Notes under the pieces: model-generated
The model's database searches: none
What the model was told of the DNA's origin: nothing
Seen by the model: only the letters and a program-made list of their open reading frames with translations
Part shown: piece after piece, positions 47,316 to 60,499 of the stretch
Position numbering within the stretch: the stretch's first letter is position 1
How the letters are laid out: every line of letters begins with the position of its first letter
Assembly: GCA_024138025.1 (NCBI GenBank)
Contig: JAMXBD010000113.1
Location: forward strand, 1,550,001-1,614,000
Direction: 5' to 3'
Source of the DNA: Combretum micranthum
Lineage: Eukaryota; Streptophyta; Magnoliopsida; Myrtales; Combretaceae
DNA length: 64,000 bases
Position numbers and translations under genes: made by a program

Positions 47316-47876
47316 ATATGGAATCGTAATAGGCTATTAATTAAACAATTTACAGAACAAGCTTTAGTTCTTATTTTCATAACTAAATTTAGGTTAATAT
47401 GATTGTGTGGAAAAATCATTGCCCGACAAGGATTGGTAACATTAAAAGGATGCAACTTTGAATTGGTTGAATAGTGAAGGGCTAATGTTGTGAATACACT
47501 ATCTTAATTATCATCGTTAAATCCGTTTACTAATGTATCACCTTCATCCTATCAAAAATTGCCATGTGTCCAATATAAGAAAATATATTTATTTTATTGT
47601 GATTTTTAATTATTATTTTATTCTTAAAGAGAATTGTTAATAATTATAAATATAATCAAAATATAATTAATATTTACTTTATTCTTTACTCACAATAAAG
47701 CATCGGGCCTATTAATTTATCGAGCCTACGCACTAAGCCCATATATAACAAAGCTCTTCACTTGTATCATATATACTAGGTTACTACTAAGAAATTAGAG
47801 ACATGGAACTTTCTTCTTCTTTCTTCCTCCTCCACACGAACTTCCTTTCCACCCTTTCTTTCTCCATCAGACATTG
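47316..47876. other. Spacer upstream of the GRAS pseudogene
   Basis: AT-rich. Includes CCCATATATAACAAAGC at about 47740, TATA-like but without a gene start that continues into the GRAS frame. Confidence 0.35.
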
Positions 47877-48373
47877 CAGCATTCGCTTTACAACGTTACC
47901 GGTTCCTAGGTCAATACTCCATGGCTCTTGCAAAGGTTAGCTCCGAAGGTTGTGGTGGAGCAGGACCTGAGTCATGCCCACTCATTCCTTGGAAAGTTCG
48001 TGGAGGCGATTCACTACTACTCGGCACTATTTGACTCCCTAGAAGCGGGCTTTGGAGAAGAGAGTGAGGAGAGGCATGTAGTGGAACAGAAACTGCTATC
48101 GCGAGAGAATCTGAAACGTGCTGGCGGTAGGAAGGCCGTCAAGGAGCGGGGAGGTGAAGTTCAATAATTGGAGGGAGAAGCTTCAGCAGGCGGCGTTTCA
48201 AAGGGGTGTCGCTGGTGGGAAATGCGGACCCTCAGGGCACCCTTCTACTTAGGATGTTCTGTTGTGATGGCTACACATTGGTGGAAGACAACGACACCCT
48301 TAAACTTGGTTGGAAATATCTTAGCTTGCTTACTGCTTCTGCATGGAGTCCGCTTGCATGCGCATGGGAATAA
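47877..48373 (+). pseudogene. SCARECROW-like GRAS C-terminal fragment, frameshifted
   Basis: Read in three frames in turn. Frame one, from 47877: HSLYNVTGS, an in-frame stop at 47907-47909, then [20 protein letters not shown] and [19 protein letters not shown], ending [13 protein letters not shown] near 48103. Frame two, from about 48118: [20 protein letters not shown]. Frame three, from about 48245: [20 protein letters not shown], then [13 protein letters not shown], stop at 48371-48373. This is the PFYRE-to-SAW end of the GRAS domain and is closest to SCARECROW, the transcription factor for root and bundle-sheath ground-tissue patterning. The N-terminal half, leucine heptad I and VHIID region are missing. 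Two codons are lost in APKVV(TV)VEQ compared with the family. The fragment is more GC-rich than its surroundings, as expected for a recently captured or duplicated gene piece. It is not functional as read. Confidence 0.9.
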
Positions 48374-48886
48374 CACGGGTATTCGCTCCTTCTGATTCAG
48401 GTACATCTACAGAGACAGAAAATTATGATTTTCCTAAGAATATGTCTTTAGCAAATTTAGATCCGATGCCGAAATTTACATGTTTATAAAATGGGGGTGA
48501 TCCACAATTTACGAGGAAGAAATTTGTCCCACTCAATATCAAGTCTTTTGTATAAGATGTAATTGGTGTGCTTATAATAGAAATAAAACTTATAATGACA
48601 TAAATACAGACTTAAGGTAATTAATTTAACTGAGCATTGTACATAAAGTTTATATCTTCATGATATAAATATGGGCTTAAAGTAGTCAACTTAAGGTTTT
48701 ATTTTTTCATAATTACACTTTTGCTAATCATATGTATTATATAGAGCTTTTTTCTTTTAAATGTAAATTTAAGACACGCATATTGAAATATTATTCTATG
48801 TGATAATTAATAATTACATGTGGCTACATTTATATGAAAGAAATATGAGAACTAAACAAATGCAAAACTCCCAAACATTAGCATTT
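48374..48886. other. Intergenic, nothing recognised
   Basis: AT-rich flank of the GRAS pseudogene with no coding frame. Confidence 0.4.
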
Positions 48887-49240
48887 CTAGTAAGAAAAGC
48901 ATATAGATGCAAATTTGATATCGGTAAATGGGCTTTTATTTAGCTTTAATGTGGAACTTACACTTCCAAACTTGACTTCATCAGCGACGATCCAAGTCAT
49001 ATCGCTTTCGTGGATCCAGCGGCACACCTCAATCTGACCCTGATCATATACCCTAGAGTTAAAAAAGCACCCGGTATTGGACTCAATACTAACGTGTCGG
49101 TGCGACCTTTTGGGCTCACTGATCTCAATCTTTCTTTTCTTTCTTTCCTTTTTTTGATTTTTGTTTTTGTTTATCACGGAATATTTCAAAACATTTAGAA
49201 GAAAATACCAGTAAACTTCGGAAGATAGCATAATATACAA
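48887..49240 (-). other. Unrecognised open reading frame
   Basis: 117 codons on the minus strand. The middle part (ESNTGCFFNSRVYDQGQIEV, then CRWIHESD) looks protein-like, while the N-terminal third is a low-complexity Lys-rich run (NKNKNQKKERKKRK). I do not recognise a domain. It may be an exon fragment or chance. Confidence 0.2.
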
Positions 49241-50870
49241 AAACCTTGATATTTCTTAAGGAATAAGATTTATTATATCATATGGCTCTTCTTAAGAGTC
49301 TGATTATTATATAGTGTGTGCAAATGAAGTTTATAATTATTAGTACCCGGTAAATAATTGCTTTAGATCCATTAGTTCTTCCCTTCATTTTTTTATTTTT
49401 TATTTACAAATTATAAAAATAATCCAACATATGTAATTCGGAAAAAGATTTTTTTAGAAAAGTAAGTTCCAAAGTGCTCTTCATCTCCAAAGGAATCCTA
49501 GTCATGACAACCTATCATGAATGCTAATGCCATTCATATAGTATTTGTGAACCATCTAACAAGCATCAACTTGTCAATAAATCATAAGCTTAGACAAAAA
49601 TATACGACATCCCATATGTTGTCTTAAAATTACATCAACTAGCTAGCTTAACAAAAGTCATACTAAATAACAAAGTCCGAGTTTATTTAGAGGGACTTAA
49701 ACATCGGTACTCAACACAAGGCAGCCACTAAACTCCATTCCCTTATAGAAAACTTCCCAAAATCCCAAAGCAACTAGCTTACTGCAGTGATTTGCTAGGT
49801 TAATTATTGGCTTGCCTTGGGATACGTGCTTGATTAGTCACAATATAGGGAATGAGCAAAAACCACAGCTTAATGAGATGAGATTGCAATTTCCTTAATA
49901 CTACTTAACAAGCAAAAGCAAGCAAGTTACTAAACATATCTTATGCATGAACATTCATATATAATGCACTCATAACATGCGGTCTTCCAATAAACAACGT
50001 GAAGTATAGGATTTAATCTCTCCTTGACCAAGGGCTTGGGAATGCTTAGTTCTATTAGAATCCAAGTCATCCAACTTGAAAACACTTATACTACAAGCCC
50101 TCGGGTACCTTAAACACAACCCTTCCTTAGGGCACCTTAAATGTAATCCCCGGTTCTATCATCCAATAGTTCCCTTTCCTTACAAAGGCCTTAAATGCTC
50201 AATTCGAAGGTGACGAGATACCGTTTTGGACCAATGATCTCTTAAGACTTACGATAGACCCAAGATGATGATCTGACATGGCTTCACAATACGTAACTTC
50301 CCCCAATTTGCTACTTTGTCCAATAAAGGTGAAACTTAAATTTAATTTTCCTCAGGAGGCCTTAAATGCCCAATCTAGAGGTGACTTAACTTAGATGAAT
50401 ATGTTATGTCCATAACTTAAATTTTTTTGTCATTCCATCATCAGATGTGTTGAACCTATGTAACCCCTAAGGAATTGAGGTTTTTGCCTAATCTTGGTTA
50501 TTTTTCAAACTTAATGCTTTATTGATGCAAATACACAAGTAAACAAAAATAATAAATAAAGTACAATAAATAAAGACAACGGCAAGAGAAGCAAACACTG
50601 CGATATAACATGGAGTTCGCCAACCCCCTCCCCCCCGTGGCACACATAATACCTTCCTCAATGGAGGATTTCACATACTTTATTCCACAACTTTAAAAAA
50701 AAAAAAAAAAAAAAGCTCTAATGGAGCTGCATAATAATCACATAACACTTAAGTTGTGCCTTTTATGAGAACACTCAAACATTTAAGGCACAACTCTTTT
50801 CACACTCTATCAACGTAAGGACTGACACGACTGGATATAAGAATCTTAGCGTGAACAGTCCTCCAACCAC
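49241..50870. other. Repeat-like intergenic DNA
   Basis: No gene recognised. Contains an A20 run at 50695-50714 next to a C-rich stretch (CCCCCTCCCCCCC, about 50625-50637). Confidence 0.4.
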
Positions 50871-53800
50871 ACGTAATATTGCAATATTACATGTAAGGCT
50901 AACTTTAAAGAAATTATTAGTATAAATGTTTGTCTAAATATACCATAAAATTCATTTATCAAAACTTTTCATTAGAAGAAGTATGAAACTTATTAAATAA
51001 ACAATTGGTTGTCTATTAATATATAAGAAAAACTTCATACGTAATTATTACTTACCAAGGCTTATGATCAAGCCTTTACAAAATACAAAGATTTACAAAA
51101 TTCTTTAATCAAATATACATATACAGAAAACACATTTTTATATCTATTACAAGAAGATAATCATCATAGTCGATATTCTTAATCCTCTAATTCATCCAAA
51201 AAATCCTCAAAATGAGATCCACAACCATCTGAGGATAAAACTAATCATCATCAACACCTGGAATAGAAGAATCATGAGTCAAAGGCTTAGAACGCAAGTA
51301 ACACAAACAAATACAAAGTGAGAAGCATACGTAGACTATATTTAGTGCAACAACCATCAATTTATTATATAATAATTAAGTTTGTCAAGCAACATAGGAG
51401 TATTCGACCTCGAAAACAAGCCACTGAGAAGTTAAGGGTCCTGAGTAATAATAGCTGCTCGGAAGATTGATGTAGGTAGCCCGAATACCTATATCTTCTA
51501 TATCTAATAGAAAAGGATAGTAATTTCATCTAGAGTTAACAACCGTTACTCAACTTTACTTAACTTAATACATAATGTTACTTAATTTAACTGGTCCTAT
51601 AAACGTGAACTAAATCATATTATTTCCTCTTAAGAATAAGCAAATGTTACACCGATACCATCCACCCTATCAATTACCTGCTGAGCCATTTAAGAAAGTC
51701 ATTGCATCAAGATAAAACATGGTCTAAGTGCCTAACTACCGTATCCCACTCAAGACAAGGTTACCACTGCCCGGACTGGATTCAATAGTGAAAGCACAAC
51801 CAATATAAATACTTTTTAAGCCTTCTTTAATTAAGATTAATTTTGGATAAGCCTATCTTAAGCAAATAATATTCATGTTATTGCATACCTGATGTGTCTG
51901 TTAAGAAAGTGTAAGACAATTCAACTGACACGAATAATCTATAAGAAAAGAATTCAATATAAAATTTGAATATATTCCACATTAAAACATAGTTTAACAT
52001 TTACACACACATATATAAATATAACACATTTCTATTAATCCACATTTTGAAATGAACTATAGGTTAAGGGTAGCTTAGAAAGAATAGTAGGGTACATTAT
52101 TAAAAGAAAATCATGTCGAGCCTCATCATATAATAGGTTGAATACTAATTAAAAAGCTTCACAACTTACGTCCTCGATGAGTCTTCATAACGGTCATGAG
52201 CTACATTGAGTGCTCGACTTCAAGCCTCGATGGGTACTAAGCTTCAAGACTTAAGGCTCAACATTATTTAGTATTTGTCAAGAGAATGTCGAGGTCTAAA
52301 TTTTATCCTCGACAAATACTTTATATAAACTTTTTACCCCTTGACACTTATTTTAGGCATACCTCTAATTCGCCTCGAGGCTAAAAAAATTGAGCTTTGA
52401 TAGAATATATATAATATAGAGATTATCTTTTATACATTTACAAACTTTTATAGAACCATAGTAAACTGCAAAATTTAATACAAAAACAACTTATGCAATT
52501 ACAAATTAGAAAAAAAAAAAAACCTTAGTTAACATTAAAACATACACATAAACCACCCATCATAATAACTTCTAACGTCTTATGATCTTCAACATGAAAC
52601 TTTTCATCTATAACCTATCTCTAGTTCATAATGAAACTCATATCAAAACACAACGAGAAGCACAATAAACACAAATGGTCTTATTTTTCTTATATTTCTC
52701 TTCAAGTAGTATATCTTTGAAGACTCGATGAAAAACACAACTAAAACATCATCTACGTTTCTCTTGTTTTTCCCCTTTCTAAAACAGAACACACACATAC
52801 TTATATATATGCACACACACACACACACACACTCACAATATTAAACTCATAACATTATACTCCATTTGCCAAAAAATATTTACTTATACACTTTAAGAAT
52901 CTATTTAATCTTATAAATCTACTTAAATCATCAATGTATCACTTCATCTTATTAAAACAGGATTTCATAAACGTAAAGAAAATAAACGAAAAATAATTGC
53001 ACCGATATGTCAAACTTACCTCAAACAAGCTTAACTTAGAAATGGAAAATAATTGGAAATTTTGATGAGGAAATTTAAAGTAAAATCGAGTAAAATTTAT
53101 AATAAAGTTGCTTTCTTCTTCTTCTCCATAAAACAAATTTTCTTTTAGGGTCTGTTTTAAAATGACACTTTTAAATAATAATCTTGGTACTTATCCACTA
53201 TCTACTTTATTGATTTTTGAGGCTACTAAAAATATTTGTTTTTATCTTAGGCTTGGACTTAATTTTTAATAAAATATGTTCTAAGTCTAATCTATGTTAT
53301 GAAAGCATAAATTTTAAATTCACATACTATGGACAATACAATACTGGCAAAAATTCGCATTCTATATGGAATTCAATGTAATTAATAATGCATGCTGACT
53401 CTTCATGTTCTATTAATTTAATTATGTAATATTAAACTCATATTTCAAGCAAACAAAGCATGCACATATAAAATAATTTAAGCGTAATATTTAAGGTATT
53501 TCAAACACACTTAAGAAACTTTCAAACAATCTCTAGCGTAGTACCTTACAGTAGATTGCAACTTGTAAACAAATGGCATTACACTTTTCTCTCTAAGTCA
53601 CAAGATAAAGCAAATGAAACACGAAAAAAGATCGAGAGATTTAATATAAGATTATGTAAGCAACTAATGAGCTTTTCTAACATCTTATATCTCCCTATTT
53701 ACCTGTATTTATAGCCTTCTTAAAAAGTAGCCATTGGTCCCCTTTTTCCCTCTCTCCTTATGTTGCAATAAATGCTCTAAAAATCAGTTAAAAAACATAA

Positions 53801-55760
53801 AAAGTCTTAACTCTTTACAAACGGTCTGGACCACTTGAAGTCTCTTCAACTTTTGACCATTTTGTGTTCAATTGGTTCGGAATCTTTGAAAAGATTCCAA
53901 ACTACTAGAACACTACTTGACATTCTCTGACCCAAGTGGTATGGACTCTTTGACAGGTGATCTAGACTTATAGAAGGCTTTCTCCTGACTCTTTTCCAAG
54001 TGGTCTAAACTACTGGGACTAGGTTCTTAAAAACACCTTCCAAGTGGTTTAGACTCTTTTTGAGTGATCTTGACCTGTTAAAAAGGACCTATAAAAAATA
54101 AAATAATCTATTGCACTGGTCTGAATCACTTCAACATGATCCGAGCTACTGTGCACATATAACATATCACATTATGTATTTGTTTTGCTAACCAAGTGTA
54201 ATTTATTTCAATCAATAGGGTAATTGTGTAATCCACTTCCTTGTACAAAATTACATTAAACTCACTAGTTCCATAGGACAGTGATGACCGAGGGTAGTGC
54301 AATTTCGTGCAATGCATGTCTGATTTGATTCAAGACCCAATAGTTGTTAATAGATTTGAGGTGATCACTCAACATGCATATCATTCCAAACAAGATAATG
54401 CAAGAAAACACTATTCGAACACAAAACGTATCTAAGCAAGTCATTCTTAAAACATCAAGCATGCTAATCTATTATTACTTATTCTTAATATAGGGGCTTC
54501 GACCGCTACTTCAATTATTGTTCTCTATTTTAGGCCTTTTTGCTTAATTTGCACCATTAAACCCTTTTTATTTAACTCAAATTTATTAATCATAGCACTT
54601 GTATTTAGAAAGGCCAAAATTAACTTAGGTTGGGGGGGAAGGTGTTCAGGTTGGACTAAACTAGCTTGCTGGTCCATTTTTCGACTGACTCGCTGGTTCC
54701 TTCCATGCTTGTGCTGGCTTGCTGATTTAAATTTGTGCCAAGCTACGAGTGACCTCATCTGTGAAGTAAATCATTGTATCTATGGTCAAATGATTGGAAG
54801 AGAATCCTTACGTGGCTTTGGAAATTTTTTTGTTCAGTAACTTCAAGATTTCATGCGACACCATTTTCGTAATGCATCAAACATGACATGATATCATGCA
54901 AACACTCCTTTAACAAATTCATATTGTATTTTACACATACAATAAGTTGTAAGAACAGTAAATGATTAGAAATTAATCTCATTGTGGCGACATATTGAAC
55001 TAGTCGAAGTAACCCAACAGCTTTTCTGAGTAGTCAAGGTTTTCACTTATGATACACATGAAAATATTCCTCTAAGCTTAAGAATTACAATGAAGTAAGT
55101 ATAAATTAAGGTTTTACCTGAAAATCTTAAAAACGATATAATCATCGATAAACTTGATGTTCGAACTCATGAAGAACTAAATACTATGGGAACTATCTTA
55201 AGCCTACTTTTGTCTTTAATAGCACGGAACTAGGATCACAATAAAACTTGCAGCTTTAGAAATGAAGGTAGATTGTAAGAGTTATGAATTTTGGAAGTTT
55301 TCGGTATTTACAATTTTGGAGGAAACCTTATTGAAGAAGGAAAAATGAAAAGAAAGAAAGAAAGAAAGAAAACTAAAGGTTAGGTATTTATATATCTAAA
55401 ATTTTAATTGAGATTTAGGCGGTAAGCGCACGCAATAAATTTTGCGATACGGGTCAGTTTTATACATGGTACATTATCCTACTATAATGATGCATCCTAT
55501 AATATTTTTAGACAACAACCTACATGCCTACTAATTTAAATGCCCTTATCACAATCGTATACTTGGAATAACTAATTGAAATTTTTTACTTTTTTGTTTT
55601 ATTATACAATATGATTTAATATAAACTAAGTTTTACAAGTTACGAAATTAGGGATTTGATATCTATAAGGTCTTATCACCAATTGAGTTTTCTATCAACT
55701 ATTAAATCCTACATTCTAGTAATTGAAAAATTACAAGGCCTCACAGCTCTTATTGGTGAT
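50871..55760. repeat. Long LTR-like noncoding block
   Basis: No coding frame. At 51200-51500 the text (CACAACCATCTGAGGATAAA and following) is of the kind seen in long noncoding gypsy LTRs. 53820-54090 has several imperfect AAGTGGTCTAGACTCTT-type words (a weak short repeat). A (CA)11 run is at about 52811-52832. Boundaries and family are uncertain. Confidence 0.3.
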
Positions 55761-57253
55761 TAAGTGTGGCAATTTTTTTTATTATCACAATAAGTATAAA
55801 CTATAAGTACTAAGAAATACTATATAATGATAATTAATACTAGCAACTATTTTAAAATCATGACTTAAGGTTACAATGCGTATTGGTAAAAAATTATGAC
55901 TTTAGAAGCTAACTTTTCAAATTAATTTTATGTGTAGAAGCAACAAATACACAATATAGATAATCAACATGTACTAATTTTACAGTATGTTTTGTTAGGA
56001 TCAAGGATGCTCTATAAGGTAACATTTTATGATAGTTTTGGAGGTTGAAACAAGGATATACTCAACTTATATGTTATGTTTACATATATTGATTTCTTAC
56101 CTTCTATTTAGAATAGTTAGTTACTTACATTTGATTTTTGTTTTGAATCTAGGAAATCGAATTTAAGCTCTTACCTTCCATGGTCATATTTAAGGCATAG
56201 ATAAGAAGTTGATGCAAATGAGTATGTTAGGAAAGGAATGAGGAAAGGGTCGTGCCCTTTATGAGATTGCTTAGAAAACTCATGGATGAATAGATCAGGA
56301 AGGGGGTTGATGCTATATGATCGAGATATATTTCTTTCATTCAAGCTAATTGAATCCTTTTTTTATATAAATAGAAAATGTTTGAAACATTGAAATTTTT
56401 ATATTATTCTTTGCTTAAAGTCTAAGGCATAACAATAATTTGTTTAATGTAGGTTTGGGGAAACAAATTTAATGCTCAAAAAATGAATTTTAAGTATTTT
56501 TATAGCATAATGTGAATTTTTGGTATAGAAAGATAGTCTTCCAAGATCGGTTATTTAATACTATGCAGTGAAGGGTGTATTCATCAATCAAGCTCTAATG
56601 GAGCCATTTGAATTGACGACACCGATTGAGGTACTATAAATCTTATTTCTAGGTTTACAAGCTCATTTTCCCATGAATCCTAAATTCTTGTGGTATTATT
56701 ACGAATTTGGAACATAAATGTGTCAAATAGAAACTAATGTCTTTTATGCAATTCCTCGTAGGTAGCTGCTTATGGATTGCCAATTGCAAATGAGAGGATA
56801 TAAGACATAATCAAGGTTAGATTCAGATATCCATACTTCATTACCTATTTATGCACACAAAGATCCTATAGACATTCTCGTTTTTAGTGCATCGAAGAAT
56901 ATTGTGGAATCATGACCGGGAGAGAGGGATGAGACCAAAGAATGCTAATCGACTGAGAGGGAATAATGCTCCGAGAATGGTAGATTTCATTGCTAATCAC
57001 TTATTACTACAAAACTATTGAGAATTCTTCTATTGCCAGCTAAGTTCAAGTGTTATTTTTATTATGTTTGTTGGCAAGTCATGCAATTATTCATTGAACC
57101 TTCTAACGTTATTGATTTCAATTCTCAACTATCCTTCCATCACAATTTCCAAATAGACTATCAAGGCAAGAGTCAATTGAGTATTAAAAAAATGTGAAAT
57201 TTCAAGTAGAATAGCTTAAATTTGAGCATCTATACCAAAATCAATGATATTTT
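55761..57253. other. Intergenic, one short coding-like patch
   Basis: 56887-57022 reads on the plus strand as 45 codons containing VHRRILWNHDRE and APRMVDFIANHLL. It looks like part of a protein but belongs to no family I recognise. Otherwise AT-rich. Confidence 0.3.
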
Positions 57254-57927
57254 TGTTAGTGTTTGTGCCTTAAGCCAATCATTATATACATGTATGGAAT
57301 AGGATAATTATGTTTATTTAAAATAAAAGGGTAGCAAACAATATTGATTGTTAGTTACCAATAAATGATAATAATAAGCGTGATAAATGCATAATCGTGT
57401 TTACTATTATGGATAGCATAGAACATGATTTAGATAAAATTAAAAAAGATATCATAGCATGTTTCCTGATATATGATAAGAGGAACACGATCTACATGAT
57501 ATCGTGTGTGTGTGTATACATATATATATGGATATTACGTTTTATTATTAAAATCCATCTCTCTTTCTCTCCTCCTAGTGTTGACACAAAAACTGAGAGA
57601 AAAACCATGAGGGGAGGCAGTTTGAATTGGTAGTGCTAGCACACTAGGTTTGGTGATCAGAAAAGGATTTCTTCGTGCGAATACTAGTAGAGGGTATTGA
57701 TGAAAGAGCAGCACTTGAATCTGACACGGCTTAATAGATTACATAGAGATCTATACTACAAAATTCCAAACTCATGTCTTTGAATTTGCGAAAGAAAAGA
57801 AAAAGTTAGATCTTTAACCCTCTTTTCTTGATTTTATCGAAACACTTCAATCTGGGTAGGATTTCTTGATTTTTTTTATCCTACTGCAAATCTTTTAATC
57901 AAATATTGATCTTTGGAAATCCTAACA
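57254..57927 (+). mobile_element. Copia 5' LTR
   Basis: Starts TGTTAGTGTTTGTGCC and ends AATCCTAACA, directly before the primer-binding site. Its first 30 bases match the start of the LTR at 63758 at 24 positions, after which the two diverge. A TATA-like zone with (GT)n (about 57505-57530) lies inside. 674 bp. Confidence 0.65.
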
Positions 57928-57928
57928 A

Positions 57929-57943
57929 TGGTATTGGAGCCAC
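57929..57943 (+). other. Copia primer-binding site
   Basis: TGGTATTGGAGCCAC, a two-base variant of the initiator-Met tRNA complement TGGTATCAGAGCCA, lies two bases after the LTR end. Confidence 0.65.
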
Positions 57944-58880
57944 TTACATATTCAACAAAATCGGATCATGTGTTCTATATTCGTATGTATGAGTAATTTG
58001 ACTATATGATTCATGTTATTACATATGTGATACGTAAAGGAAATTGGATTGTATGATTCATGTTAGAACGCATGCAATATAGAAGAAATCTAGTTATGTA
58101 CGATGACATGTTTAATTTGACTAAACAACGGAAACAATAGAAACAACCAATTGTATATATTAGATATATATGTAATTCGTATATTAATGTTAATCAATGC
58201 TGGTAATGTTTAGGAGTTAAACAACGCGTTTGTAAGATAGAAAATGATAATATGATTTCCCCATTATCAATGTAATATGATGAAATTGTATTTGTAAGAT
58301 ACAAAATGATAATATGATTGCCTAATATTAGTGTAATATGATCAAACAACTAATAGCAGGACCATCGTTGCTACTAGTTGTAGTGCTTCAAAATTTTCTT
58401 GATGACAAAAAGCTACAATTTTAATGAGTCATTCTAATGTAGGATTCCATAAACATGATATATGATAACATGTTTTTATTTGCTTTTATATGAGATATAT
58501 GCATGGTGCATAATATGGCCTTTTAGACCTATGTGATTAGAAGGTTTTATTAATTTTATAGGTTGTAATTTTATAAAATATGGCCATGCGTTGTCTTTGT
58601 TTTATGGTAATATAATTTTTACTACTAGTAGTAGGAATTCCATGTATTTTACATTTATTGTTGTAACAAAGACTAAGAAGCAGCCTCAAGACCACTTATA
58701 GTTCACAAGAAGAATCCATGGTGACGGAAGAGCAAGGCTATAATCACAATTCAAGGATGAGCTTCAAATCAAGTCCATAGAGATGGACACATACCTAAGG
58801 TTGACCGTTGATTTTTATATTGGCTTGCGAAGATCAATTTAGAATAAGGGCCACACTATATCATGTTTATTTCTTTTATA
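57944..58880 (+). other. Copia leader and decayed gag start
   Basis: No convincing gag frame remains. The piece at about 58680-58850 looks coding-like but is not assigned. Confidence 0.35.
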
Positions 58881-60432
58881 GGGTAAATTACGCTAAAAGG
58901 TATAATATTTTGAGATAAATTCATCTAAGGTATCCAATAAGTGTCCAAAGTCCCTTATTTCTAGTACTCATTTGGTATAATTTTGTATAGATTTTATGTG
59001 AATTTATTAAGAAAATGATACTTGAGTGCTTAATATTTGATTTTAGGGTTTAAATAAGACATTTGAAAGATTTAAGGATGATACAAGCAAAAAAAATGCG
59101 AAATTTAGCAAAGTATAGAAAATGGTGATTTTCACTTATGCAGTTATGCATAACTTTCAACATGGCCATGCAAACACTAGTGCTAGAGGGCAAAAAGTGA
59201 CCAAAATACATATTGAAAGTGTGCCTCAGCTATTGTACAAGTTGTAATGAATACTTGTTTTTTTCGTAATGAAAAGATATATGATCATTTTTAGACATTT
59301 CTAGGAACCCTAGAGAGAAAATTACAAGCTTTAAGAAGAGAAGTGTCAAGGCATCATTGAAGATCACAAAACTTTGTTTAAGGGAATTATTTTACATCAT
59401 GTTTGCTTTCTATTCTTCTAGATTTCATCTTATGATTGTAAAATCTATGGAGGAGTAGATTTCTTTACTCCGAGTCTTGTGAAACCTTAGATCCATGTTC
59501 TTGTGATTAATTTGTGGCTAGAATTGATTGCATGTTTGATTTCTTTTAGGTAGAAAGAAATTTCATCTAATGGAATAGATCTATGTGAATAGAGAAGTTT
59601 GAATGTAGATCTAAACATAGACTGCATAAACCTTCTACAAGAAGATTGAATCTTTCCTAAGAATATTGAACATTAGTGCAATTTCCATTAGACATATAGG
59701 GTTAGAATTCAATTATCTTGAAAGAGAAGTTGATGAATTTATGAATTCTTGCAATTCAAGATATAAATAATTCGTTAATCAATTCTTTATCATAAGAACT
59801 TAGGGTTTAGGATGCATCAAGATAAAAGGTATCGTTTTATGATTGCATTATTTTAAGAAGGCACGTAATTAACTATTAGGGTTATTAGTTAATTAAGTAA
59901 TAGTAATAATTGATAATCTCATCTCAATTATTAGGTAAAATAGTAAAAAAACAGTAATACCAGTATTTGATATCCAGATCTAAGATGATGACACCCGTAG
60001 TAATTCTATTATGCAATTGATAGGTGCGCTACCTTAGAGCTTGCCATGGGATTTCTATTAGGTTTTATTATTTATTATTTGATATGATTGATATGCTCTT
60101 ATCAGTATCAATGTTTCAAGTGGTTAAAAAAAGAAAAATCAATATTTTGCAAAATGAATCAAATAAGGTATCAACATTTTGTAAAGTTCACTTAAGATAT
60201 CAATATTTGGATTAATTTTCAATTAAGTTTCCTTATTTTTTGTTGTTGATCAAATATTAATATCTTATTTGACTCGCTTTGCAAAACATTAATATCTCTT
60301 TTTAACCACTTAAAACATTGATGCCTAAATGAATTAATTTCTAAATGTTGATTCCTTTTTTCAACTACTTAAAATATTGATACCTTAAAAAAACTTACCC
60401 CCAAATGTTGATATTTTTCTATGTAATTTACC
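58881..60432. mobile_element. Nested insertion with GGGTAAATTAC termini
   Basis: GGGTAAATTAC (58881) and GTAATTTACC (60432) are inverted. TTCTTTTAT occurs next to the left end (58871-58879) and four bases beyond the right end (60437-60445), compatible with a 9-bp Mutator-type duplication. It splits the copia gag region. The interior has an LTR-like stretch (59400-59850) and a palindromic repeat (60100-60420) but no transposase. Confidence 0.5.
60100..60420. repeat. Palindromic ATCAATATTTTGCAAA repeat
   Basis: Words AATCAATATTTTGCAAAATG and AAGATATCAATATTTGG in the left half are mirrored by CAAATATTAATATC, TTTGCAAAACATTAATATC and AACCACTTAAAACATTG in the right half. A fragment of the same repeat is at 21694-21855. 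Confidence 0.7.
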
Positions 60433-60499
60433 TTTCTTCTTTTATGAATATGATATATCATGCATCATAATGTATGTAATACCATGTTTATAGTAATCC

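Noticed and set aside
54525..54758. 77-codon minus-strand frame
   Set aside because: No motif, and it lies in repeat-like DNA.
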